This document shows positions 1-8,557 of a stretch of 13,338 nucleotides of DNA, piece by piece. Position 1 is the first letter of the stretch. Each line of letters opens with the position of its first letter. The stretch lies in NCBI GenBank assembly GCA_902459845.2, contig CABPSV020000563.1, positions 1 to 13,338 on the forward strand, read 5' to 3'. The translations under genes and the position numbers were made by a program. Below the pieces are notes generated by a model, which was given only the letters and a program-made list of their open reading frames with translations, was not told the origin of the DNA and ran no database searches. This stretch comes from Hepatocystis sp. ex Piliocolobus tephrosceles (Eukaryota > Apicomplexa > Aconoidasida > Haemosporida > Plasmodiidae).

Positions 1-2649
1 ATTAATTCCAATTTATTTGGTTTATAATTTGTATAGGTATTTATAAAATCGGTAGAAAATGTATTGTTCGAATTTTTTTCTTTTTTTTTTTCATTATTGT
101 TAGATATGTGATTATCAGTTGTGTTTTGGGGGGGGACGTTTATGTCGCGTTGTTCTTTCGAATTGTTTTGCATCTCATGGTTGTCATTTGTTTGTTCCTT
201 TACATTGTCATTTTTCTTTTCCTTAACAAAAACACCACTTTGAATATGCGGATGCAAAATTGGAACCGAGATATCATAGTAATTTGCAAACATGGACTTT
301 TTTTTTGATAACCCTAAAATGTTATTCTCAGTTTTAAAAGTTATATCAGAAGTAAAAACGAAAGGAACAAGCTGCGAAGTAATTAACATTTCAATACTTT
401 GAAAATTTTTTATACTTATATTGTTAAGCTTCCCAGTTTCTAGCACACATTCATCAAAAACCAAATAAGTATTATTTGCCAGTTGTAGTTTTCCTTTTTT
501 TAACTCACCACTTTCATAGTCCATAATTGATATCAAAGATTCAGAATTTAATTTGTTTAAATAAAAAGGAATGTATCTATATAAAGAAACTAAATTTTTA
601 AGCATATCGTGGATTTTTTGGTAGTAGCTTGGGTATGTTTTTGATTCTACATGAGTGCCATTTTGTTTGACTAGCTTAGTTTGTTTAACTGACCCAGTTT
701 GTTTGGTTAGTTCGGTTTGTTTGGTTAGCTCAGTTTGTTTGGCTTGCTCAGTTTGTTTGGCTAGCTCAGTTTGTTTGGCTTGCTCATTTTGTTTGGTCAG
801 TTTACTTTGTTTGGCTTCCTCACTTTGTTTTGCTACATCACATTGTTTTGCTATCTCACATTGTTTTGCTATCTCACATTGTTTTGCTATCTCACATTGT
901 TTACCGGTTCGACTCGCTTTACCAGGCTTTACCTCGTCAGCTAACAAATTAAAAATACTCAAAGTAATTTTCCCTAAACTTTTTTTACTTTCCTGTATAT
1001 AAGTGCCACACAGATAAAAGAAAAAATAATGGGCAACTAGCAAGTCATTTGAAAAGCAACTCGAAATATAAATAAGTAAATATTTTTTTAATTCATTAAC
1101 AGTTTTATAAGGACCACTTTCAAGAATGTTAGTTAACTCGTTAGGAAATAATATATTATTATTTAACGGGTTAAAATAATTTATTTTTTTATATTGAAAT
1201 ACATGTATACATGGGTATTTTAAAAAAGTTTGATCATGGAAAAAAAAATAATTTGGTTTATCTTTATCATTATATGTATCATTATCATCGTATTTAATTT
1301 GATGCTTTCTATATATGCCTATTAATTCGATAACATCATTTAGTTTTATAAAATCATTGGCATTACTACCATTATACTGACTTTTATCATCATATATTTT
1401 TACTATACATTTTATTTTTTTTTTTTTTTGGGCATGTGTTGAAGTATCAGTTGTTATGGCTTTGTTATGGTTGTAATTTTGTTTTTCAACGGAAATAGTG
1501 CTGTCGACATTGGTATCGTGAGTATTGTTAGATGTACAACCAACAGTGTCTGTAAAATCCCCACCATCAGTACTTTCAGTTGTCGTCTCCATTTTTAGTG
1601 CTTCAAAATTACTTTTACTTTTTAAAAACATCTCACTGTTATTATAATATGATGAATATTCATATAAATCTTTACACCACGAATAATTTACTCCAGGTAT
1701 AGTAGTACATAAAAATAAATATCTATTCCAGTAATTATTATATTTTTCATAAATATATTCATCTTCTGATTTATTTTGCTCAGTTGTATTTTGCTCAGTT
1801 GTATTTTGCTCAGTTGTATTTTGCTCAGTTGTATTTTGCTCAGTTGTATTTTGCTCAGTTGTATTTTGCTCAGTTGTATTTTGCTCAGTTGTATTTTGCT
1901 CAGTCGCATTTTGCTCAGTCGTATTTTGCTCAGTCGCATTTTGCTCAGTCGTATTTTGCTTAGTTGTATTTTTGCTAGTTAAACTTGTTTCCTTACCATT
2001 ATCATTATGATTATCATCATTTGTATAAACTTTATTTATATAATTAACATCTTGTTCTTCATTTATAGGACATATGTTATATGAATCGTTTTTTCCCATA
2101 TAATCAACAATGGCCCATTGTTCATCTACATCAATGTAATCTTTATACTTAGAACTTTTAATAATTATTTTATTAGTATTTTTATTTTTCAAAGCATAGA
2201 AACCTAGGTAACTCTCAGATGACAATATTTGTTGAATCATACATGTCCATCTAACTAAAACAACATTTTGTAGTTCTGTTACGTCATTAAGCGAATTCAT
2301 GCAAATGCAGTGATCTACTAAATCGTTATTATTACTATGATTAGATAAAATGTGTTCTTCCTTTTGCGAGTTATTGTTATTGTTGCTGTTGTTATTGTTA
2401 TTAATGTTATTATTTATTTTCGTTTTTACGGGACTCTGTTCAGAACTATTATTATTTTTTTTGAGCACAGAAGAATCTTTATCTACGGCTCTTAATACTT
2501 CTTCCTTTATGCATGTCGTTTCGGTACTACCTAATTTTATGTTTTTATATAACTATTAACCCATCGTCCCAATTCGAATTTATTTTTTCAATTTTATTTA
2601 TTTGTATATAATTTTCAAAACAATCATCTATTTGTTTTAATACGTTCAT
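1..2649 (-). CDS. MCMBP: MCM-binding protein (MCMBP) homologue, 3' end outside window, frame break near 5' end
   Basis: Nuclear partner of MCM2-7 subunits; in other eukaryotes MCMBP chaperones MCM proteins and helps unload the helicase during replication. Reading from ATG at 2649, the first ~34 codons include the family-like NWDD segment and then meet TAA at 2545-2547. From 2552 the frame one base over (codons starting at multiples of 3) is open all the way to base 1. Matches to animal MCMBP, recognised from memory: LVRWTCMIQQI with SYLGFYAL after it (about residues 131-153), CIVKIYDD with KLNDVIELIGIY (about 411-445), a NDLLVAHYFFFYL block (about 535), and LQLANNTYLVFDECVLETG (about 720-740). 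The order agrees with the human protein. An Asn run sits near residue 75-90, and two repeat arrays (1781-1975 and 663-896) are inserted between conserved blocks. The C-terminus runs off the left edge after about 880 codons. I am sure of the family, less sure of the 5' exon structure. Confidence 0.87.
663..896 (-). repeat. 18-bp coding repeat, 13 hexapeptides of type xExAKQ, inside MCMBP
   Basis: Thirteen consecutive 18-base units read on the minus strand as three CEIAKQ, then CDVAKQ, SEEAKQ, SKLTKQ, NEQAKQ, TELAKQ, TEQAKQ, two TELTKQ, TGSVKQ and TKLVKQ. Lys-Gln is invariant at the end of each hexad. The three CEIAKQ units are nearly identical in DNA, so they are the youngest, and divergence grows toward the C-terminal side. 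The predicted product is a charged, probably helical insertion between conserved C-terminal blocks. It is unrelated in unit length to the 15-base array upstream. Confidence 0.93.
1781..1975 (-). repeat. 15-bp coding repeat, 13 units, peptide TEQN(T/A), inside MCMBP
   Basis: On the plus strand the unit is CAGTTGTATTTTGCT, with starts every 15 bases from 1781 to 1961. Read on the minus strand in the MCMBP frame it gives TEQNT, with TEQNA variants alternating at the start of the array (units at 1901 and 1931) and a degenerate TKQNT first unit. The unit length is a multiple of three, so copy-number change keeps the frame. It lies between the N-terminal and central conserved blocks, where animal MCMBP has a variable linker. 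Confidence 0.93.
2531..2560 (-). other. Frame break between first coding segment and main MCMBP frame
   Basis: The initial frame from ATG 2649 stops at TAA 2545-2547, while the main frame has TAG at 2553-2555 and is open below it. One base must be skipped, or two added, to join them. The junction is a short TA run, GTTATATAAAAAC on the minus strand; loss of one TA unit would explain it. An alternative is a 91-base GT-AG intron from 2621 to 2531 (donor GTTTTG, acceptor ATTAG). It restores the frame but removes the NWDD segment that resembles the family. I favour an indel or assembly error over the intron. Confidence 0.6.
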
Positions 2650-2729
2650 TGTAATTGTTTTTTTTTTTTGACAATGGGATAATAGTATATAAAAATATGT
2701 ATATGCATACGTATGTGCTTAAATAGAAA

Positions 2730-2760
<31 letters not shown>

Positions 2761-2887
2761 GTTTTGGTATAAATGTTTACTCGTATTGTCCGTCTATTTG
2801 CATATATACTCTTACATAAATACTTTTAAAAATCTCACAAACTACTACCACATGTTCATTTGTATATACATATAGATATATATGTTC

Positions 2888-2889
<2 letters not shown>

Positions 2890-2922
<33 letters not shown>
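2890..2922. repeat. Poly(T) tract, 33 bases
   Basis: An uninterrupted T run about 240 bases upstream of the MCMBP start codon. Such poly(dA:dT) tracts are common in malaria-parasite promoters, where they disfavour nucleosomes. The exact length may be unreliable because of sequencing slippage. Confidence 0.9.
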
Positions 2923-2929
<7 letters not shown>

Positions 2930-3255
2930 TTTAAAGTTTTTGTTGTTATATCATTCTTCTTTAAGTGGTAAATACAAAAAAACGTGAGTAGGAAAACATG
3001 TTTAGTTATGTTATTTAATGTTTTTTCATTTATATAAACATGGGGATATATACCTGTGTATATATATATTTATGCATGTATGTTTATGCGTTTTCTGTTA
3101 GACATTCAATTATTTTTTTTTTAATAAATGTTTCTTTTTTCTTTTTTTACATTTGATATAAACTGAAATTCAAAGCAGAGTTAAATAAAATGCGCAATTT
3201 TTATTTACAGCGTTGATACATACAATTTCGCACATGTAAATTAATAAATAAATGT

Positions 3256-3257
<2 letters not shown>

Positions 3258-3290
<33 letters not shown>
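3258..3290. repeat. TA dinucleotide microsatellite
   Basis: About 16 TA units, followed closely by an A run. It lies in the intergenic region upstream of MCMBP. Confidence 0.9.
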
Positions 3291-3294
<4 letters not shown>

Positions 3295-3740
3295 AAAAAA
3301 AAAAAAAAATATATTAAAGCGAGCTAACATGTTTTTGTACGGAAAATTTATATTTTTATTATATATTGCTCAACTTTACACTCTTTTAAAGTTAGTTTTA
3401 TATAAAAATGAACAAAAAAAAAATAGCACTTTTTTTTTACTATACATAATACAGTGAATAAGAAGTAACACTAATATTTTTTGCTTTACATTTTTTTTAA
3501 GCTATAATTGCAAAAAAAAAAAAAAAAAAAAATAAATAAATAAAAAATAAAATAAGTAGCTGGTACTGTTTCAAAAAAGGTAGCATTCAAAACACACACA
3601 AAAAAATTAATTAATAAAATCACAAAATTATAAAACAAAAAAAAGAAAAACAAAAAAGATAATATAATTTTTTTAAATTTTATTGTAATATTAAAAATTT
3701 TTTTTTTTTTTTTTTTATGCTTAACACTTATTGACCTTAT

Positions 3741-3741
<1 letters not shown>

Positions 3742-3772
<31 letters not shown>
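3742..3772. repeat. Poly(A) tract, 31 bases
   Basis: An uninterrupted A run in the gap between MCMBP and the nuclease gene. Shorter A and T runs surround it. Confidence 0.9.
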
Positions 3773-3774
<2 letters not shown>

Positions 3775-4511
3775 AATACACATCATCAATAATAGATGGA
3801 CAGCTTAAAACTATAACATTAAAAAAATGTTAGAAGGGAAAAAAAAAGAAAAATTTCAATCACATTAATAGTTTTAGATGAGCTTTAATAGGATATGTTT
3901 CAAGTGGGTTTATGAAAAAAGTTTCTATTTCTCTAGTACATGTAAAAAAATATATACATGCATTGTATATGTAATAAGCAGTATAGTTTACATACTAATT
4001 ATTTGAACACAATGTATTGCATCTATTATATGTATATGTTAATGATAAACTTGCAAACGTTGTATAACATATAAAAAAATAAAAGATTAATAATAAAGAA
4101 ATCAAGACAGTTGCGTAAAAAAAGCGCTATGAATATAAAATAAAAAACAAACAAAAACAAGCCAAACACAATAATAACAAAAAATACAAAAAAAACACAA
4201 AAATAAAAAACACAAAAAAAAAACACAAAAAAAAAAAAAATACAATAACAAAAATTAATTAGCATCATAAAAAAAAAGTAAAATAAAAGCATACTGATTA
4301 TATTTTATTTATTTATTATAATTTTTTTTTTTTTTTTTTGTTACAATTAAAGTGATAAATTTAAAGCGGAGCATATGTATTTATATATGTAAGTATGCAC
4401 GTACGTACGTGTGTGTCTACCCTCAAAATTATTGTATAAAAACAGCTAATATCATCACTAATAGCAGAGTACTAAAACGAATGTATTATACTAAATTTAT
4501 TTTAACTTTTT

Positions 4512-5480
4512 TTATTGTATTAAATCATCAGGAATGTTATTTATTATATTTTTTAAAAAATATCTCAATCTATATCCTCCTAAAACAATTTGCTTTTCCA
4601 AAACTTGTATTAAATTAGCAACATAAGTTGTTGATAAAATATATTGACTATTTGGATTTAAATTAGGCATTGAAAAAATTGAGTAAATCGAATCAAGTGC
4701 TACTTTGTAACTATCATTTACTATATTTTTAAGTTTATCACCGCGAATTTGATCTTTATGAAATCTATCTTTAAAATAATATGGTGGGTATTTTTTCATT
4801 AAGTCTTTTGCTAAAAGCATCACGTTTTCAGGTGTTATGTGTGGCCACTTATGATTTCTTGTGAAAAAAACATTATCACATAAATAATGTAACGAGTATT
4901 TATTGTTATTATATATTATATTAATGTCTAGCCCACCATGATCACCCTTTAAAAAATATTTGTTATAAAAAGAGATAGTGTGTAACGGCTGATGTATATC
5001 ACCGAATATATGAATAAAATATCTCAACATAAAATTATATGAGAAATATGTCCCAAAATTCTTTTTCTTCTTTGTCCGTTTTAAATTAGAATAAATACGT
5101 TTTAATATTGTTAATGCATTAGACCCGTGATTATAATATTTTATATAATATTCATCTACAGCAACATTTAAGGGATTAAATGGGATATTTATATAATGCC
5201 ATTCATTCATTAAATTTAAACCGTCGTTTCTTTTAGTATTTTGACAGTATATTCCACCAAAGCTTTTTATATGATCAGGCCATACTGATGCATATATTGC
5301 ATTATTGAAATTGTCATCTTCTTTATAATTTGTAAATATATGACTTAAAATTTTTTGTTCATCATTAGTTAGGCCATCAAAAGCAATAGCTGCCGTTAAC
5401 ATGTGTCCTTCATCTGACCAACACACAACAGTTTTTATAAATGTAAAAAAAAAAAGAAATACTCCTACAAACCTATACAT
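4512..5480 (-). CDS. Secreted S1/P1-type zinc nuclease
   Basis: A single-exon gene for a 322-residue member of the S1/P1 nuclease (phospholipase C/P1) superfamily, enzymes that cut single-stranded nucleic acid with three zinc ions. The N-terminus is a signal peptide (hydrophobic residues 5-20), and cleavage after C20 would expose W21. In this family the mature N-terminal Trp is itself a zinc ligand. All nine ligands fit family spacing: W21, H26 (WSDEGH), D69 (WPDH), H95 (WHYINIP), H157, D161 and H167 (HIFGDIHQPLH), and H198 and D202 (LHYLCD). Length is close to fungal P1 plus a leader. A Lys run near 137-140 is a small insertion. The usual Trp of the last motif is Cys201. It should act in the secretory route or a lumenal, vacuolar or external compartment. 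Start and stop are clear, and TAA follows DDLIQ. Confidence 0.95.
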   Translation of the reverse strand: MYRFVGVFLFFFTFIKTVVCWSDEGHMLTAAIAFDGLTNDEQKILSHIFTNYKEDDNFNNAIYASVWPDHIKSFGGIYCQNTKRNDGLNLMNEWHYINIPFNPLNVAVDEYYIKYYNHGSNALTILKRIYSNLKRTKKKKNFGTYFSYNFMLRYFIHIFGDIHQPLHTISFYNKYFLKGDHGGLDINIIYNNNKYSLHYLCDNVFFTRNHKWPHITPENVMLLAKDLMKKYPPYYFKDRFHKDQIRGDKLKNIVNDSYKVALDSIYSIFSMPNLNPNSQYILSTTYVANLIQVLEKQIVLGGYRLRYFLKNIINNIPDDLIQ

Positions 5481-5841
5481 TTTTACTAGTAGAATTTTAT
5501 TTTGTGCATATTAAAAAAGTAACATAAAGCATAAAAGAGATGTTAGAAAGAAAAGAAAAGAAAAAAAAAAAAAAATACATGTATTTGTATGTACGTTTAT
5601 GTGCCTATGTATGTATGTTTATATAGAATTATATATACATAAATTTTTACAAAAATGTGTATTTATATTTCAATGTATTATATCAAAATGATATAAATGT
5701 AACAATAAATAACAATATAGCGTACATATAGATGTCCTATACATCGTAATACAGTAGTAGAAAGAAAAAAAAAAAAGGTAGCTTTATTGTGTAACTATAA
5801 AAACAAATTCCTATAGTTAAAATAAATATGTACTTAATTAT

Positions 5842-5884
5842 CCATCTATCTATCGATCTATCTGATCTATCGATCTATCTATCA
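5842..5884. repeat. CTAT/GATC tetranucleotide microsatellite
   Basis: Interrupted tetranucleotide repeats of the type CTATCTATCGATCTATCT, with several GATC steps. It lies about 360 bases upstream of the nuclease start codon. Confidence 0.85.
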
Positions 5885-6368
5885 TATATATATATTTAAA
5901 ATTTTTTTTTTATTTCTATGTTAATTGAAATGAAGAAATAATAGTTAAAAAAATTATAGCAAATTGTAACAATTGCAATATTGATAAATTCGTTTTTATG
6001 AAATAAAATTTATTAATATATAATTTTTTTTTTTTTTTTCTATATAAAATATAATTAATTTTAAATGTTTTATGCGTTGATTAAGTAAATAAAAAAACAT
6101 ATAGAATCTTTTTTTTTTATTTTTAAATGGTTATTATAATACATTTCTCAATTTTCATGATGTGTAAAAAAAAAAAAAAAAAAGATTTTTTTACCAAATA
6201 GAAAATCACGTTTTAATTTTGAAAAAAAATTAATAGATAAAATGATCAATTTATAAATATGCAGTTGCATTTATACGTATATATATATATATATATATAT
6301 TTATTTACTAAGCGATATAAACCGCTATTATATAGAGAAGCCAGTGCAAATGGATGTACAACGTTTGG

Positions 6369-6416
<48 letters not shown>
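6369..6416. repeat. Poly(A) tract, 48 bases
   Basis: The longest homopolymer of the window, about 330 bases upstream of gene 3 and midway in its leader region. The exact length is likely uncertain in any assembly. Confidence 0.92.
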
Positions 6417-6418
<2 letters not shown>

Positions 6419-6535
6419 AGAAAAAAAAATTAGAAATCTTTATATATACATACAGATATACATGTAACGTATACATAAACACATGTATATAAATGTTATA
6501 AATGACGTTTGTCGAAGTTTTTTTTTTTTTTTCTT

Positions 6536-6574
6536 ATGAAGTATTACCCGTATGCAACAGTAATTGTAATATAA
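6536..6574 (+). other. Short upstream ORF (12 codons) in the gene 3 leader
   Basis: ATG at 6536 reads MKYYPYATVIVI and stops. It sits about 170 bases before the gene 3 start codon. It would be translated first if transcription starts upstream of it, and so could lower expression of the main frame. Transcript start is unknown, so the role is inferred. Confidence 0.3.
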
Positions 6575-6577
6575 AAA

Positions 6578-6625
6578 ATGAGCAAAAAAACGTACCAAAT
6601 TCAACTAAATGATCACGCAAATTAG
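6578..6625 (+). other. Short upstream ORF (15 codons) in the gene 3 leader
   Basis: ATG at 6578 reads MSKKTYQIQLNDHAN and stops at TAG 6623. It follows the previous short frame by three bases and overlaps no other gene. As with that one, relevance depends on the transcript start. I did not find a splice that would join it to gene 3. Confidence 0.3.
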
Positions 6626-6748
6626 CAACATAAACAGCTACATGAAATAAATAGAAAGGGAAACGTGATAAAAAAAAAAAAAAAAAAAAAACAAGAAAAC
6701 ATTGTTTACACCATATAATACACGCTAGAAAATAGCGAAACATTAATA

Positions 6749-8311
6749 ATGAAAATACTCCATTTAATTTTATTCAAATTTATTATATATTATGTATTAA
6801 ATATTAAGCAACTATTTATAAAACGGTTTTATGTACACATAGATTGCCATTCCATAAAATTTACACACCCGCGTTATTATAATAAATTAATAAAACATAA
6901 CATAACAGTAAATAATATACAAACAAAATTAAAAAGTGAAAAGGTATGGTCATGGATACAAACATTGTCGCGGATACAAACATTGTCACGGACACGAGTT
7001 TATAAAAATGTACTACCTATTTTATCTTACAAAATAAGAAGCAATGAAATGGAATACAATTTTATTATCATTAATTCTTCGATAAGAAACGGAGCTAGTA
7101 CATTAAAAAAAAATTGTTTAACTTTTATAAAAAAAAAAAATAATATGTATAGATTAAAAAGTAATACCGAAAACAAGTTTGTGCATAGTGACAATGATGC
7201 GTTAAGTGAAGATAAAAAAGAAACTGATATGTTTGAAGACGGAATAATGTTTGGAGGTGCTAATAAGTACAATGAGTATGTAATTAAAAAAGAAAAAACA
7301 ACTGGGCGTATAAAAAATAGAAACAAAAATAACAAACATAGAAATGGTAAAAATCAAAAAAATGACAATAAAAAGACAAATTGCAAAAACGATCAAAGCA
7401 CAATAACCAAATCCGTAATTGATAACATAAAAATGAACAAAGTAGATAATGACGATAATGTTGGTTTAAAATCTGTAGAAGAAGAAAAAGGAAGTTTAGA
7501 TTTTTTAACATATTTTCAAGAAAATAATAACTCTCTTATTAGTAATATGACACCAGAAGAAAGTAAAGAGTTGATAAATAGTAGTTATTTTAAAAAGTTA
7601 ATGATTGAGCTAAATTTAAAAGAAGAAGCTATTTTAAACTTATTAAAAAACAATGAAAAAAATGTTACTAATTTAATTAACCAAAATTTAACATTAGATG
7701 AAATAAAAGAAAAAGCTAAAAATGAGGAAGAAAAAAATGAAAAATTATTTGATACTTATATGAAGACTAATTATTTAAAAATAAATAATATAGTTAATTT
7801 TAAAAAAATGGGTAAAAAATATAAAAATATTATATTAGATGTTATAAATCTTTTTTTTCTAAATAACAAAAAAAATTTCGAATTGATGATAAAACAAATA
7901 GAACAAGACCCTAATGAAGTAAAAAACTATTTTACTATTTTAAATAATCATATTATATTTAAAGATTTGAAAGATGATATATTATCAGAAATAATCAAGA
8001 AATCAATATTAATTGGATATTTAAATACTAAATTTACAAAAAATAAAGATGCTCTTAACTTTGATTGGGGTCAGGAAATAGAAAATGACATTATCCAGTC
8101 GATATTATACAAAAACTATTTTAAAGTAAAAAATATATCCTATTCATATAATAGTATAAACATAAATATAATTAGTACAAAAAATATTGACATAAATTCT
8201 GATGAACATGATGAAGTAGAGTGTTTAATAAAAAATGTTATAGAAGAGTATGAAAAAAGTAATAACTTAGATATTCTATCTGTTTTTAACATTCTGGTTC
8301 ATTTTTATTAG
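6749..8311 (+). CDS. Protein with bipartite targeting leader; C-terminus resembles RimP N-domain
   Basis: I do not recognise this 520-residue protein as a whole. Residues 1-17 are a hydrophobic signal or anchor, followed by a basic, acid-poor stretch to about residue 110, typical of apicoplast bipartite leaders. IQTLSR occurs twice in tandem at 70-81. Residues about 150-245 are acidic, then Lys/Asn-rich and disordered. Residues about 265-435 look helical and charged. From D439-W440 to the end a predicted helix leads to YFKVKNISYSYNSININII, then an Asp-led helix (SDEHDEVECLIKNVI) and DILSVFNILV. That order and spacing resemble the N-terminal domain of the ribosome maturation factor RimP; the small C-terminal RimP domain is absent. 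A 30S assembly role in the apicoplast is inference only. The start ATG follows an A-rich leader. The gene converges on the methyltransferase gene, with 246 bases between stops. Confidence 0.85.
   Translation: MKILHLILFKFIIYYVLNIKQLFIKRFYVHIDCHSIKFTHPRYYNKLIKHNITVNNIQTKLKSEKVWSWIQTLSRIQTLSRTRVYKNVLPILSYKIRSNEMEYNFIIINSSIRNGASTLKKNCLTFIKKKNNMYRLKSNTENKFVHSDNDALSEDKKETDMFEDGIMFGGANKYNEYVIKKEKTTGRIKNRNKNNKHRNGKNQKNDNKKTNCKNDQSTITKSVIDNIKMNKVDNDDNVGLKSVEEEKGSLDFLTYFQENNNSLISNMTPEESKELINSSYFKKLMIELNLKEEAILNLLKNNEKNVTNLINQNLTLDEIKEKAKNEEEKNEKLFDTYMKTNYLKINNIVNFKKMGKKYKNIILDVINLFFLNNKKNFELMIKQIEQDPNEVKNYFTILNNHIIFKDLKDDILSEIIKKSILIGYLNTKFTKNKDALNFDWGQEIENDIIQSILYKNYFKVKNISYSYNSININIISTKNIDINSDEHDEVECLIKNVIEEYEKSNNLDILSVFNILVHFY
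6956..6991 (+). repeat. Tandem 18-bp coding duplication (IQTLSR twice)
   Basis: Two copies of ATACAAACATTGTCxCGG differ by one synonymous base (TCG or TCA). They are in frame in the leader-like part of gene 3. High similarity suggests a recent duplication, perhaps polymorphic. Confidence 0.9.
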
Positions 8312-8557
8312 GTGTAAATACGTACCTATGTATATTTAAATTTGTACCATATTTATTGGTTACTGGTTCATAGTTATATTTTATGTGCGCATAAGTTCAT
8401 GGATTATAGTAATTATGTGAATCTAAAAAATTGAATAATACTATTTTTTTTTTTTTTGTCTATTTGATTTGTAAAATCGGGAACAGCAAAGTGTATTAAA
8501 AAAAAAAAAAAAAAAAAACGATATAACATCTATCAATATACATCTCAAAAGTCAGGT
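8312..8557. other. Convergent 3' intergenic region
   Basis: The stops of gene 3 (plus) and the methyltransferase gene (minus) face each other across 246 bases. A T run near 8444-8457 and an A run near 8499-8517 are the obvious marks. The region should hold both 3' UTRs and poly(A) sites; no specific signal is assigned. Confidence 0.6.

Larger units (their letters stand above)
2650..4511. other. Intergenic region between MCMBP 5' end and nuclease 3' end
   Basis: No convincing gene here. Both flanking genes are on the minus strand, so the left part should hold the MCMBP promoter and 5' UTR and the right part the nuclease 3' UTR. Contents are 22 A then TA repeats (2727-2759), 33 T (2890-2922), a TA microsatellite (about 3258-3290), 31 A (3742-3772), and an A-rich tract with scattered C (about 4141-4260). 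Open frames seen here are Phe or Lys runs made from homopolymers. I saw no RNA gene. Confidence 0.7.
5481..6748. promoter_or_regulatory. Divergent intergenic/promoter region, nuclease (-) and gene 3 (+)
   Basis: Both flanking genes start here and are transcribed outward, so about 1.27 kb must hold two promoters and 5' UTRs. Visible content is an A-rich run near 5560-5575, a CTAT/GATC microsatellite (5842-5884), T runs near 6020-6040, A runs near 6167-6183, TA repeats (about 6279-6301), a 48-base A tract (6369-6416) and an A run near 6670-6690. Two islands of ordinary complexity stand out, 6302-6368 and 6532-6669. Specific promoter elements cannot be assigned by eye. Confidence 0.6.

Noticed and set aside
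655..1002. Plus-strand open frame rich in Cys, Leu, Val and Ser
   Set aside because: It is the antisense reading of the MCMBP hexapeptide array and begins with a non-ATG codon.
1688..1982. Open frames on both strands with LSKI and LSCI repeats
   Set aside because: They are other-frame readings of the 15-base array; the frame that links to conserved MCMBP sequence on both sides is TEQNT.
2531..2553. 23-base GT-AG intron in MCMBP
   Set aside because: It is far too short for splicing, and removing it leads to an immediate stop.
3486..4292. Minus-strand frames rich in Phe, Lys and Ile
   Set aside because: They are translations of homopolymers and A-rich intergenic DNA with no domain or complex sequence.
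6246..6743. Open frames on both strands around the 48-A tract
   Set aside because: They are made mainly of poly-Lys or poly-Phe; no homology or proper start context was seen.
7027..7511. Minus-strand frames inside gene 3
   Set aside because: They are antisense shadows of a low-complexity Lys/Asn-rich coding stretch.
8312..8557. A further exon of gene 3 carrying the missing RimP C-terminal domain
   Set aside because: The 246-base gap has stops in the plus frames and no sequence resembling that domain.
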